Assembly: GCA_022495005.1 (NCBI GenBank)
Contig: JAGYXB010001401.1
Span: 310,001 to 374,000, forward strand
From: Rhyacophila brunnea
Lineage: Eukaryota > Arthropoda > Insecta > Trichoptera > Rhyacophilidae
DNA: 64,000 nt
Direction of reading: 5' to 3'
In this document: piece after piece, positions 23,326 through 35,068 of the stretch
Layout: every line of letters starts with the position of its first letter
How positions within the stretch are numbered: the first letter of the stretch is position 1
Made by a program: the position numbers and the translations under genes
The notes under the pieces: generated by a model
What the model saw: the letters and a program-made list of their open reading frames with translations, nothing else
What the model was told of the DNA's origin: nothing
The model's database searches: none

Positions 23326-23795
23326 CATGTGCTACATTATAAAACTGTGTATATGAGCAGTATGCTTTGGTGACTCAATAAAATCTAGGATACAATACAA
23401 CAATGATTTTACAAAAGTGCAATTACACATAATTTAAAAACAAAACAAATTGATATTCGGTTTCTACCTTTTCCCATTTTTAAATCCTGTTTTTGTCTCC
23501 TTCCCCTTTTCAGATAATATGCCCTTTATATTTCATGAAAATATAGTCACCGGCTATGGATAATAGTGTTGGACCAATTGTTGCAAAACTTTATTATAAA
23601 GGCTACAAAAACTGTTAATGTGTCAAGTTTAATAATTAATGTTTAACGAAAGAATTGTACAATGAAAAACTCGTTGAAATGTAGCTTTTTTATGAAAATT
23701 GTTACATAACTACATATATTAGCTTTTTATAACATATTAAATCGCCACACCTACTTAGGTACCCAAGTGAAACAGTCTTTATGTATACTGCCCTG
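23326..23795. other. No gene seen
   Basis: AT-rich without recognised structure. Confidence 0.45.
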
Positions 23796-24038
23796 CTAAG
23801 TAAAAAGACAGTGTTTAGGTTTTAGTGAAGCCAGAAAATCCAAGTTTTAAACCATCCTTTCTCTTATATTATGTAAAATTATTGGATTGTTTTGACATAA
23901 TCTGTAAACATATGTGTCTATTTAGAGATTATGACAAAACAATTCAATAATTTTACATAATATGCGAGAAAAGTAAAGTTGGTTTAAAACTTGGGTTCAC
24001 TGACTTCACTAAAACTAAAACACTGTCTTTTTACTTAG
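23796..24038. repeat. Near-perfect 243-bp palindrome (foldback MITE)
   Basis: The left arm starts CTAAGTAAAAAGACAGTGTT and the right arm, inverted, starts the same way. The arms (about 115 bp each) stay paired through GTTTTAAACCA and ATATTATGTAAAATTATTG, with only a few mismatches and a loop around 23912-23922. No duplication of the flanks is evident. A transcript from either strand would fold into one long hairpin. Confidence 0.85.
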
Positions 24039-24261
24039 TATTGTAGTATATTTACCGTATTAACAGATACGTTCCATTCGATACGCATTTAATTCTCAAG
24101 CGCATATTATATAGATCAACGAGAATAAAATTATGGACAGCAACAAATGTCGCTTTCGGTCTAATAAAGGTGAAACATTCTAAGGTATTGAATTAATACT
24201 TGAAATGCATCAAGTACAAAAAAACTAATAATACCAATTTATTGTATTATATGGCTCGGAA
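24039..24261. other. No gene seen
   Basis: Short AT-rich interval. Confidence 0.4.
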
Positions 24262-24525
24262 ACCAGGTGCATTTCCAGGTATATGGAAGAATATTGGGCT
24301 CGTTTGAGCGGACTGTGCTGCGTGGTAACTTCGGACTCATTAATGACACACAATTGGGGTGGAAACGGAGATATAATAACGTTGTACGCTTTGTACAGAA
24401 ACCCGCACACTATAATATAGTCACACTGACGGGCCATATACATATACAGCATGGATGAGTGACGATTTGGAAAGATCTGGATGGAGACAGATGATGAAGA
24501 AGGCCAAGAGCCACGTAGGGTTGTA
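24262..24525 (+). mobile_element. Degraded LINE ORF2 C-terminal fragment
   Basis: Frame pieces FERTVLRGNFGLINDTQLGW, KRRYNNVVRFV and a weaker GHIHIQHG follow the order of the LINE at 16205-16756 (FERKILRRIYGPI, RRRYNAELYGLY, GHVHRV). The final GATGAAGAAGGCC and CCACGTAGGGTTGTAG resemble a LINE 3' end, which is interrupted by the next MITE. Confidence 0.6.
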
Positions 24526-24526
24526 G

Positions 24527-24876
24527 CCATGCCCCCCACAAAGGGGGGCTGACAGGGCTTTATCCTGGGGGCCCGAGCTCAGGAAGGGCCCGGCGTGGCG
24601 AGTCGACCAGACAAGTGATATAAACACATATCACAAATTCTCTCTTATTGTAAAAAAAGTCGCATTTAAAATTTTGTGGTTGTGCGATTCAAATTTTAAT
24701 TGTGTATCGATACTCGCCAACTCCATTATTCAAATGGATGTATTAAAATATGCAAAAAAGCACTAAATATACACATTAATTTTACCGCGAACACCATTTG
24801 GAAAACGCTATTGTGTCACACTGCCTTTATGTTTAGCGATAGGTAGGGGGCCCGCTTCAGGATGTGGGGGCCATGG
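24527..24876. mobile_element. CATGGCCCCC MITE, copy 3 (inverted relative to copies 1 and 2)
   Basis: Ends CCATGCCCCCCACAAAGG and, inverted, CCATGGCCCCCACATCCTG. The interior is the reverse complement of the 7801 and 18082 copies. At 350 bp it is likely complete, and it sits in the 3' end of the preceding LINE fragment. Confidence 0.75.
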
Positions 24877-25339
24877 TTTTAGCACTAGGAAAAAGAAGTT
24901 ATTGATCATCGATAAGCTCAAAGTAATTGCAATCGTCATATTTCCAATTGTCATTATATTGTATATCATTCACATCGACAGGTAATATCGTTAGTATCGA
25001 AAAGGTAAATATTATTTCCAATCCTAGTGATTGGCTATTACCTTTCAGAGTCGGGTGGGTAATTATTTACAGTTGTATCAATTTGGAGTTACTTTACTAT
25101 CGGCGTCCACAGGTAATAATCCAACGAGTAAAAACTGTAATTTATATAATTCAAAATTATAGTCGAACCTACAATCAACTTTTAGACCAATTCAGAAAGT
25201 ATACGTATTTCAAACATAGGTGTTCGGACTGAAATTTAAAAAAATGAGGAAAAGAGGTTAATGCTGTTTTAATAATACTTATGTAATAATATAGTATACA
25301 TCTAAAATTATTTTATAAAGTGGTTAATATTGATTCGAA
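24877..25339. other. No gene seen
   Basis: AT-rich. The frame at 24927-25232 has no recognised motif. Confidence 0.45.
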
Positions 25340-25830
25340 CAAAAGTGGAATTTAGATATATATTCAAATAATTACAACGTTTTTAAATTTTATGTTGAAT
25401 TATTATGCTAACTATGTTCAAATTTGTACTTGATATGAAGTAAATAAAAAACAAACAAATATAGAATACTGAAATGTCATTTTGACATTTCATTTTGACT
25501 TCCATAGTAACGCACGTATACATTAATAATTTAGTTGCTAGGACCACCCCCTTGGCAACAAATAAAAGTCTTTTACTTTTTACGGATATTTCTGAAATAA
25601 CTTTCCATACAAAACAGAATTAACTGAAAATGAATTCAATTCTGCTTAAAGATGGCTAGAAGTATTAAAAGAATGCATTGGCATCGTGTTCTGATATATC
25701 CTAAAAGTTTCAAATGTCTAGTTAGTCGGGAAGTTAGTTAAAAATCGATTGCAAGATTTGTACTGGACCAACAACTACTGGAAAAACAAGAATACGAGCT
25801 AATAACAGCGTTGTAAAAAGAAAATGAGTT
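25340..25830 (+). repeat. Repeat X, copy 3
   Basis: Follows copy 1 (12340-12800, inverted) along its length: ACAACGTTTTT, TTGAATTATTATGCT, TACTTGATATGAAGTAAATA, ATAGAATACTGAAATGTCA, CCATAGTAACGCACGTATA, GAATTCAATTCTGCTTAAAG and AACAAGAATACGAGCTAAT. Confidence 0.7.
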
Positions 25831-26999
25831 ATGAGAAAAAATAAGCAAATAAAAGTCCATAATGTCCATTTAAAAAGCTTTTAATACGATACTATTGTAT
25901 TGATTGCATACATTTTGGTTGCAAACTTTAAAGCGAACTATATTAGTGTCGCAATCTATAGGGTTTTATCTATAGGGCATATTTTCACATCACTTAAATC
26001 GTATCGAGGAAAATTTCAAGAAAATTATTGAATCCGAATAGAATAAAATTATCATCGATCAGCACTTTGCCGAAGGGGTAATTTGAACAGATTTAAAAAA
26101 GGAAGGATTTATTTGAGATACGACATATACCTAGTTAAAAACGATGACAGATAAAATCATCGTCCCAAAAGCAAAAGGGCACTTGTGACATTTTGATGGT
26201 TTTGAGTTATGAATGTAGTTTTTTTCGTATTTTTTTTCTCTACATTATGGGCAAACTGGCATTTGTGGAGCTAAATCTTCACAAGATATGAATTGCATTT
26301 CAATCTTAGAGTATAAGTCACATGTGCTCTGAATTTCATTTCAAACTATTAATAAATAACCTCCACACGATTTTTTTTCACTAAAAAAAAAACGTTTTTT
26401 TCTCAAAACTTTATTTCTGCACAAGTGAACTTTGCTTTTGAAATCAAAACTAATATTGGATAATAATTAATTATAGTTTGGACATTAAATGTATCACTTA
26501 ATAGTATTAAAATTGTTGATAAATAAAATCGTATTAAATCATCTTTTCATATATTTTTTAAAAATAATATTTGTCATGTATAATAGTTTAATTTTCAGCA
26601 ACTAAATTCATGTCATTTTAGCCTTGGTGCAAGGCCCACTATTGGCAAGACGTGGTACAAATTAATTTTGTTCATAGTGCGATGTAGAAAATAGTGATTA
26701 CTTCATATTCAAATAAATGATAATATGTTAATTAATTTGAACTAAATATGCAATAGTAACTGGCACTACCATCGTAACTCGCAGTTTAGTGCCATTGTCT
26801 GACTATAGACGGCCTTGTCTTGGTGTCTCAAACTATTATTACACAATATTAATAAAGAAATTGTTATATTTTTCATTGTGATTTCAACAGTCAACATTTG
26901 GATGAAGATCTTTTTAAAATACAATAAATAAATTAGACCACCGTGAAAATATTCATTTTATTTAAAAAAAAAAAAAAATACCTGAATCCTGGTACAAAT
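25831..26999. other. No gene seen
   Basis: Very AT-rich with several A or T homopolymers. No frame or repeat recognised. Confidence 0.5.
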
Positions 27000-27400
27000 T
27001 AGATGAGCAATGATCGAGAGGTATCAACCGCACATCGTTTTATTAATTCTTTAACTGACAGGACGCGTTAGTTTTACAACAAATCCCCTGCATTTTCCAC
27101 ATATTTCAGGATGCGGTTATTGAAACAATATAAATTTTATTGAACTAATTCCTGAAATTATTGCGGAATTTCGATGTTCAAAGTTTTTATTTGATTTTTA
27201 TTAAAATGTCAAACCGTTTTTTCTGAATACAACTTTTGTCTGATTATTTTGACATTTCCGTAGACATTCCGGCAGCGATTGTAAAAGTGACTTTATCTTT
27301 ATTAATAGCAGATAAGTATTTAAAAGATTAGATCGCTACAATTGTGTCGTGATTTATAATTATGACCACCTTTTATGACACGGTTTTCAATAATTATTTA
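27000..27400. promoter_or_regulatory. Candidate cis-regulatory element (motif-rich, non-coding)
   Basis: Non-coding but more complex than its surroundings. It holds a Runt/Runx-type AACCGCA (27026-27032) and TGCGGTTA (27112-27119), a GATA-type AGATAAG (27310-27316) and TTTATGACACG/TTATGACC motifs resembling Hox or Caudal sites. No repeat copy elsewhere in the window. Function is inferred from motif content only. Confidence 0.3.
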
Positions 27401-27785
27401 TTTGTGTTTTATTTGATTTTCAGTTATATATTTCCAGGTGTAGATACCTGAAACCTGCTGAAACCATTCAAATAGAGACTATTATAATTGACCACATTGC
27501 AAGTTCTATCACACTCATAGATTAAGTGGGATTGGAATCGGGATTGAGCAATCGCAAACATCAATGCATTCGATCAAAATTAAATCTGTAATAATATCGC
27601 CTTCAGAGAGTAGGTTTCGTGGAAATCGTCTATTTATCAGTATACCGTGTGTACCTATGTCAATTTAAAGATTTTCTGTGTACTTAACATAGCCGAAAAT
27701 AAATATTAAAATTGGTAAGTAGGAACTTATCGAATTTTCAGACTATTTGAAACTAAAAATGAAAGGGGTTGCATTATAAGGCTGC
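27401..27785. other. No gene seen
   Basis: AT-rich interval without recognised structure. Confidence 0.4.
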
Positions 27786-27789
27786 TTAA

Positions 27790-28510
27790 GGGCGGACATG
27801 CTCAGCGTTAGTCAAAATGGAGCTTTTATTGTATTTTAAAAGCATGATCCTGGACATTCCTTAAACGTTGTAGATAATCTAATTATATATTTTTGAAGCC
27901 TTATTATCCTTTATATTTATTTTAAACATTTGATGACTGCATAAAGTATTTTTATTACATAAAATAGTATTCTTTTAAACCTCTCGCTCTAATGTTTTAG
28001 AATATAGTCATTTCAGTACATACATGTGCAGTGGTGTTAAGATTTTTTACATTTAATTATTTTTAAACTCATTTATAAAACCATTAGTATAATTTATGTT
28101 GAAATTATTATAGTGAAATTTTTACGATAAAAAAATATATTGATAATCTCTGTGATCCCAAATTTGACAAGAATTAGGCATTTTATTATTCAAAAAATGG
28201 GCAAGATTAACACATTTGGAGATAATTCTAAAGATACTAATTATAAGCTATGTCTTTGACAATCCAAGTGTGATTGACATCCTACGAATAATGATTGCTT
28301 TATAATAATTATTGACCTAAGAATACAGTAGTGTTTTTTTGAAATACGCCATTTCTTTTGGCATTCCCCAGTGGTTAAGCTACAACATACGGCCGTAGCC
28401 ATAAATTGACAAACTAAAACTGAAGTAGGGAGTAAGATCATGTTAACGCGCGTGTTTGAACATGTACCGTTTAAAAAAAAATCGGTTAGGTACATGTTCA
28501 AACACGTACA
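27790..28510 (+). repeat. TTAA repeat, copy 1
   Basis: Starts TTAA (27786-27789) then GGGCGGACATGCTCAGCG. The order of blocks is shared with 46828-47524 (CATGATCCTGGACATTCC, TTGATAATCTCTGTGATCCC, TGGCATTCCCCAGTGGTTAA). It ends in a hairpin with 18-bp arms CGTGTTTGAACATGTACC (about 28450-28504). The frame at 28241-28501 only reflects this repeat and is not a gene. The right-hand TTAA is missing here. Confidence 0.7.
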
Positions 28511-29985
28511 TGTTGAAGTTGTTGATAACCTATATTTATTGACAAATTGTTTTTGTTTCGTATACTTACTCTCTGTTAAAATAATGAATAAAGTCAGACG
28601 ATTATCATTACAAAACTAAACGTCAAACCAAGATCGTCTACAGTCAGGCCGCGACACTAAATTTACGATTTCTGATGGTAGTATAGTTATTGCTTAACAT
28701 ATAATGCAATTTTCGTAGTAAATAAAGATTTTCGAGTGCACATTTCGTTCATATTAATTAACGTGTTACCAATATTGCATTAAGCAATAACTAGCATTAC
28801 GACCGATATTCACAGTTTCTTGCCGTGACCTAACGGGATGAAATCTTTATCAATCCACATATTATATCCCTCGTTGTCGATTGTCAGATAGAAATGAAAA
28901 AAAAGAGTGTTGTCGATATACTTTCCGAGATAATTGCCATAAAAACCATCAAGCAAATCACCAAAAATTATCACGTGAATACTGAGTATTTTATGTAAGT
29001 ATAGTCGAACTGGCTCCTGTAGTGGGGATGTGTCGAAATATTCATTGCGATCTGTGGTAGGAGGAATAAAGCTACTCTACCGTATTTTCAACTTTCAATC
29101 GTTATAGATAGGAAGGCAGAAAAATAACAATCTGAAGAATATTATTATATGTAAAAAAACCTTCGAGTATAAAATAAAGATTTTAAAGAATACTAGGAAA
29201 TAGTAATCCGAACAGTCGCGAACGAATAAACACGACATTGGTCTATCAAAAGGTGTTCTTGAAAAAGTTATAAAGGTAAACTTGACCGTGTGGAATTGCT
29301 AAATCGCTCGGCCGTCTCATTTCCCACAGTATTTTAACGGCTCCTTTGTCCTATCAAGCATATTAGTAGTAGTGTCGCCAAATGCAGTGGCATGCGGACA
29401 GGTGAACAGCTGATAAGTTTAGCTGTATTTTTCCCAGTTGACGATTTTATCTAATATGAAAACATTTCATCATTTTTTAACACTACGATAGTCTACAAGG
29501 CAGCGGTTACAGTAATGCTTTACGTTATGGTATCACACACAGAAAAATAATATGTTATGTAAATATATTGTGACAGAACCGGGTATCTAACTCTAAGTCC
29601 CCGGGTATGAGAAGCCAATGCCTTGGATATTAAACTTTACCTAAAGCGAGCTCATGTACAAGATTCTAGAACCATCAGCATGTCCAATTATAAAAAACTA
29701 CCAAAATCAAAGATACAAAGATATATAGAAATATATAGATCACGTGGCTCAAAAAAGTGTAAACATATAGAAAATAGAAAATAAATATACTGTGATATGC
29801 GTAGGTATCTTCAGTCTGATTCTGACACATTTAATAAAATATACCAAGCAAAACAGCATTGCAAACTGCTTTCCCGTGGCCCGATTTTACCGTGAGCTCA
29901 CATGGACAATCGTGTGCTTATGTGACGTGATAGTAATGTAATGTATTTATAGCTTTATACTACGGGAGCCATCATCATCTTCTTC
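28511..29985. other. No gene seen
   Basis: AT-rich with minor GC patches. No motif recognised. Confidence 0.45.
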
Positions 29986-30395
29986 AGCCCATTTTTTGAA
30001 TAATGCCTAATTTTTGTCAAATTTGGGATCACAGAGATTATCAATATAATTTGTTATCGTAAATATTTCACTATAATAATGTCGATATAAATTATACTGA
30101 TGGTTTTATAAATGTGTTTAAAAATTAATAAATGTAAAAAATCTTAACACCACTGCACAGTTATGTACCGAAATATGACTATATTCTAAAACATTAGAGC
30201 GAGAGGTTTAAAAGAATACTATTTTATGTAACAAAAATACTTCATGCAGTCATCAAATGTATAAAATAAATATAAAGGATAATAAGGCTTTACAATTATA
30301 TAAATAGATTATCTACAATGTTTAAGGTATGTCCAGGATCATGCTTTGAAAATAGAAAAAAGCTCCATTTTGACCCACGCTGAGCACGTTCGTCC
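29986..30395 (-). repeat. TTAA repeat, copy 2 (truncated)
   Basis: On the minus strand it starts at TTAA (30396-30399) with GGACGAACGTGCTCAGCG and follows the family up to GGCATTATTCAAAAAATGGG, where it breaks off. The hairpin end is lost. Confidence 0.7.
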
Positions 30396-30399
30396 TTAA

Positions 30400-31384
30400 T
30401 ACTTGATGACAGAAGATTTTTAAATCAAATTAATGTATTATTTTCTGTGATTGCTTGAAAACCTCAATATCGTATTTAGAAATTAATTTAGAAATTAAGT
30501 AATGGTAGTATAATATGATAAAAATATTCCAAATTCATTTAAAAGTAAGTTCCACCAGCACATTGAATTTCCTAATATAGGGAACAGTACCGAGCAGCAT
30601 GTAATTATTTTGAATTGTATACCGCATTTACCAAAGTAAGAATTAAATCTGATGGTAAAAAATAATATCCTTGAAAACAACTTATATACTATGAGTAACG
30701 GGCAAGTTGGAATGACAAGTATGTAGGTAAAATAATGAATATTAAGTAATGATTAAATAAATTTTCTGTTTAATTAAATAATTAAAATTATAATTTTCTG
30801 CACGCCACTGCGCATAGTGCTAAAACAATAACAAAGCGAAAATTGAAGAAAAACAAAAAAAAACAGAAAATGATAATTGTTTGACTATTGAGGCGCAGAG
30901 TTTGCCTGCCTGCGGTTTCCGGTCGGTGCAAACTTTTCCAGAAAACCTCTAAAATGGTTGGGCAAGCAAGCGTGGTGATCTCACTTCTTTGATAGTCCGA
31001 TTTTTTGATTCACGAGCTCATTTTTTATGTCTTTGATGATTCATTAATTGTGTATCTAAACAATTCGCTGATACATACGTTTTGGATCACCTTGCACCGG
31101 TACAAATTTCAAACATTCAAGGAAAAATTATATAAAAATGTAATATTTAATAATACGTATTTTGACCGCATGCTTTACGTTCATGTTGCAGTGTTGTTAT
31201 GAGGTTTGAATATTGAATAAAAATAACCACACATAAAATACTAAGTAGTTACTTATGAAGATTTTTATATAAAATATATAAATGGAAATTTTAGTTCTCA
31301 CACATCTACTTATCTAATCAAAAACTTAGAACAAAATTTAAGAATAACAACAGCTAAACAAAAATAAGAGCGAGTAACGCATTT
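30400..31384. other. No gene seen
   Basis: AT-rich. A GC-richer patch at 30890-30985 has no recognised motif. Confidence 0.45.
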
Positions 31385-31533
31385 CCACCAGGAATGTGTT
31401 TTATTTCCCCCGATATTCAAAATATATGGAGAGCATATAATGCGAGTAATGAGAGCCCAAAATCATTGGCAACGCGGAATAACAATAATTGGTGGCCAGG
31501 AAATAAATAACTTAGGATTTGCAGGTGATAATA
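31385..31533 (+). mobile_element. LINE reverse-transcriptase fragment, 5' side of mariner insertion
   Basis: Plus-strand frames read GCVLFPPIFKIYGEHIMRV and then TIIGGQEINNLGFAGDN, matching the LINE segment that leads into the YADD catalytic box (INNLRYADD). The box is changed to FAGDN. The frame resumes at 32816 on the other side of the mariner. Confidence 0.75.
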
Positions 31534-32815
31534 CGAGGGTAGTCCCAGAAGTACCTGACCTAACGAAGAAAACACAAAAAAATTGAGGAAAAATATCTTT
31601 ATTTCTCTACATAGTCTCCTTTTAGGTCGATATACTTTTCCCAGCTATGTTCAATAGCTTCGATACCCTGTTTATAGTGGGAATGGTCGAGCTTCTCAAA
31701 ATAGTCATCAACCGATGACTCCACCTCTTCATTGTTGGCAAATCTTTTACCACCGAGCCGTTTTTTCAAATTTGGAAACAGAAAATAGTCCGAGGGGGCT
31801 AAATCTGGTGAATAGGGTGCGTGAGGAAGCAATTCGAACTTTAACTCATTGATTTTGGCCATCGCGATAACGGATGTGTGAACTGGTGTATTGTCCTGAT
31901 GAAACGAAACTTTCTTTTTCGCCAACTGCGGTTGTTTTTTCTTGATTTCATCCTTCAAACGTTGCAATAAGTTTGCATAATACACGCCGTTGATTGATTT
32001 TCCTTTCTGAAGATAATAAATGAAAATTACCCACGCGCATCCCAAAAAACTGACGCCATGACCTTGCCTGCAGATGGAACTGTCTTCGTCTTCTTTGAAG
32101 CCGATTCTCTCCTTTCAGTCCATTGTTTTGACTGTTCCTTCGTCTCATGTGTGAAGTAATGGACCCATGTTTCATCCATGGTTATAAATAGATGCAAAAA
32201 CTCTGCTTTATTGCTGTGAAACTTCGCCAAACACTCGATTGAAACATCCTAACGATGCTGGTTTATCTTTTTTATCGTTTAATCGCGGCACCCACCTTGC
32301 GCATAGCTCTCTCATCTCCAATATTTTTTTTCAGTCAAAGTACAGCACTTTTCAAAATGTTTACTATGTCTGCTAGCTTGCGCAATTTCAGTCGAAGTTT
32401 ATCCAATACAATTTTGTGAATTTTCATCACTATTTCTGGCGTGGTCACCTCATTTGGTCGACCACTGCGATGTTCGTCTTGGCAGCTCGTACGGCCTCGT
32501 TTAAACTCTGTCACCCTTTACTGTTGACAACAAAGGAGCAGAAACCCCAGTGTAGAATCTAAGGCAGCTTTGATATTATTTGGATGGAAGCCTTTCAAAT
32601 GAAAGTATTGTATCACATAACGATGACCAATTTTATCCATGTTTACAAATTCTCTGAGAGCGTTCACTGTTGATGGCTGACAATCAATACTGAACAACGT
32701 AGCGTCGTTAAACTTCAAACTTAAGCTTTATAAGGTTGGTACTTTCGACCATGGTTATTATTTTAACAACAACTGCCATCTATACGTGAGGTCGGGTACT
32801 TCTGGGACTACCCGG
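31534..32815 (-). mobile_element. Mariner (Tc1/mariner superfamily), full-length, inactive
   Basis: Terminal inverted repeats of about 28 bp contain GGGTAGTCCCAGAAGTACC. TA flanks both ends (31532-31533, 32816-32817). The 1282-bp length is standard for mariner. The element lies inside a LINE reverse-transcriptase frame. Confidence 0.95.
31599..32640 (-). pseudogene. Mariner transposase, frameshifted
   Basis: It would bind the terminal repeats and cut and paste the element. On the minus strand it starts MDKIGHRYVIQYFHLKGF (N-terminal helix-turn-helix), and the catalytic half is well kept: ITMDETWVHYFTHETK (first Asp), QSKQWTERRES, TVPSAGKVMASVFWDARG, KKVSFHQDNTPVH (second Asp) and YSPDLAPSDYFLFP (third Asp). 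There are exactly 34 residues between the second and third Asp, so it is DD34D mariner, and all three acidic residues survive. It ends KGDYVEK at 31599. The expected length of about 345 codons fits the span. Frameshifts near 32040 and in the region 32230-32520, where the N-terminal domain is badly decayed, prevent a full protein. Confidence 0.92.
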
Positions 32816-33375
32816 TACGTTAATCGCTACTGATGAAAGAGAACTCACAGAACTGCTACACCTGGTAGGGGAAGAGAATCGAAAATACGACCATCTCATT
32901 AATAGGAATAAGATCAAGTTAATGATTATTGTGATCGACCATTCGTGGAAAAGGCAGATGTGAACCGGAAATAAGACGGCGCACACAGATTGCGATAAAT
33001 GCGAAGACACGTCTTATCGCTGTATGGAAGGAAGATTTAATTGCCACGAAAATGATCTAACATATTGTTGTACGTTATTGAGTCATGGACCCTGAGGGTA
33101 AATTAATGAAAGGCAATTGATGCTTTCGAAATGTGGTGTTGGCACCGAACGGTGCCTTATGTCTGAGACACATTGTATAGTTTGTTTTAAACATATTATT
33201 CGGCGCGCGCCAGATAACCCAGAGAAACTGGCTGTATTGGGTGGGCTCCAGAGAAGGCGAAGCAGAGAAAGTGTGTTGGCACGCTGGAACAACCTTCACT
33301 CTGCCCAGAGAGAGTCTTGATCACTCAGAAGATACTGAATTTCAGGATGGTCACGACCCTCAGCCGTATAGGAAC
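32816..33375 (+). mobile_element. LINE ORF2 fragment, 3' side of mariner insertion
   Basis: Continues from 31533: LIATDERELTELLHLVGEEN follows the YADD box directly, as in intact elements. Further on, after decay, come CFKHIIRRAPDNPEKL, VLGGLQRRRSRES and ARWNN, matching GHIVRRRPDNLERLVVLGGL and QGRRSRGR at 43315-43660. Several stops. 5' truncated near 31385. Confidence 0.75.
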
Positions 33376-34534
33376 TACTAGGAAGAGAAATGAAAAATAA
33401 AGTAAAAGAAAATTATATTTATTGCCTACACTTTATACACACATTATTTTGAAAAAGGTTTAAAGCTGTTGTACGTAATTTGTTCGCAAACTTTTAAAAA
33501 ATAACGCGGACCGCCAGGGTTTCGTCATTCCGTTTCCGTGTAACCTAGTTGAAAGTCACTGCATTAATCTCATAATAATGAGAGTCTCCGAGTATTTTAC
33601 ATTATACAAAATATTATACTAAAATTACTCATGGGAAATTATTAAGTTAAGTAGACGTATATTAAATGTGTATTCGTAATAGGTAGTTTTATTTTTATAC
33701 AACCTTGACAGCATCTCTGAATGTGGATATAATTAAATATATTTACCAATGTGTTCGTAAAGGTAATTACGTTTAATGTAAGTACCTGTGTAGTTGTCTT
33801 ATAATAATGAACAATAAAATTAACAAAATATGTACGTGAAGCATAATGTATGAAATTGTTATCCTTGATTTTTGTTACGCTTTGTTAACATCGTGTTGCA
33901 AATAATTTCATTCGCCCGTTGGACTGATGATATTATTTTGTTATTTATGGTTTTATGAATCATGAGACGGGGTCCATGAGCGAAAATTTTGAAGCAGAAC
34001 ACATCGTGATGACGCAATTCAAAATGTAGACCGAAGCCTGATACCAACAACAACAAAAAAACGAAAATCGTGCACAAACAAGCCTATTGAAAACGTGTGA
34101 ATATTCATTTGATCAGATCTAAAATGTTATATTTATATATTATCTAGTCTGACTACATTTAGAAGCAAAATTTTCTTCTGCGTAGGTATTTTGAAATATA
34201 TTTTTAAGCTCTACGTTTTTATAAGAAACAAATTAATGAGTAAATGAGTTTTTTTTTATTATATTCAATGTGTTTATAACGTGGTATTCATCACATATAA
34301 GTACAATAATTTTAACATTACATAAAGTGATACGTAAATTTTGGTACTCATACTTTTGGTGTTTTTTTTTATATGTAGCGAAAACCAAGTGATAAAAATA
34401 CATTATTTTATATAAGTATCATCAGGAAAAATTAAAGGTTCAAATTCATCTAATGAAAAACGTTACTTTTTACATTTTGTGATGAATACCATTTAATGAT
34501 AAAATCATTTTTTTTGTTATTGGTAGTGGGCTGA
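33376..34534. other. No gene seen
   Basis: AT-rich with no recognised coding or repeat structure. Confidence 0.5.
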
Positions 34535-35068
34535 TTGTACGTGTGGCCCACTATAAATATTTAGGCACATGGGTCAATGAGAAATAAGACCTCAGGAAAC
34601 AAAGCCTAGAATTGAGATAGCAAGGAGTGGCTTTCTTTAAATTAGACGCCTCGTTAGCAATCGATTCCTTAACCAAGGTCTGAAACTACATATAGTTCGT
34701 TATGATCTCTCAATACTTTTCTATGGTATGGAGGTATGGACGCTAAACCAGGAGTTATCAGAGAGAGTTTAAGCTTTCGAGATATAACTGTATTGACAGA
34801 CCCTTAAACTGACCGGATGACAAATTTTGACGTTCTCAATCAAATGGGAAAGGACCGAGAAGGTCTGCGTAGTATCAAAAACAGAAAACTATAGTGTCTC
34901 GACCACATGTCATTATGAGAGGACAAAAGTACATAATTCCCCAAGTTGTTATCCGAAGAAAAATCAACGGTAAGCGTAGTAGAGGACGATGACGTATTTT
35001 TGGCTTAAGAACCTTGCTTGATAAAGGAAAGATCGCCCTGATGATGGCCAACTTCCATTAGAGGATAG
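34535..35068 (+). mobile_element. Degraded LINE ORF2 C-terminal fragment (MRGQK family)
   Basis: Frame pieces in order: YLGTWVNEK, AFFKLDASLA, LHIVRYDLSILFYGMEVWTL, NQELSERV, then MRGQK-type sequence, and GRCLKNL-like remnants ending near a MANFH codon run. The same order appears in the better-kept copy at 59868-60250. Many stops and frameshifts. Confidence 0.65.
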
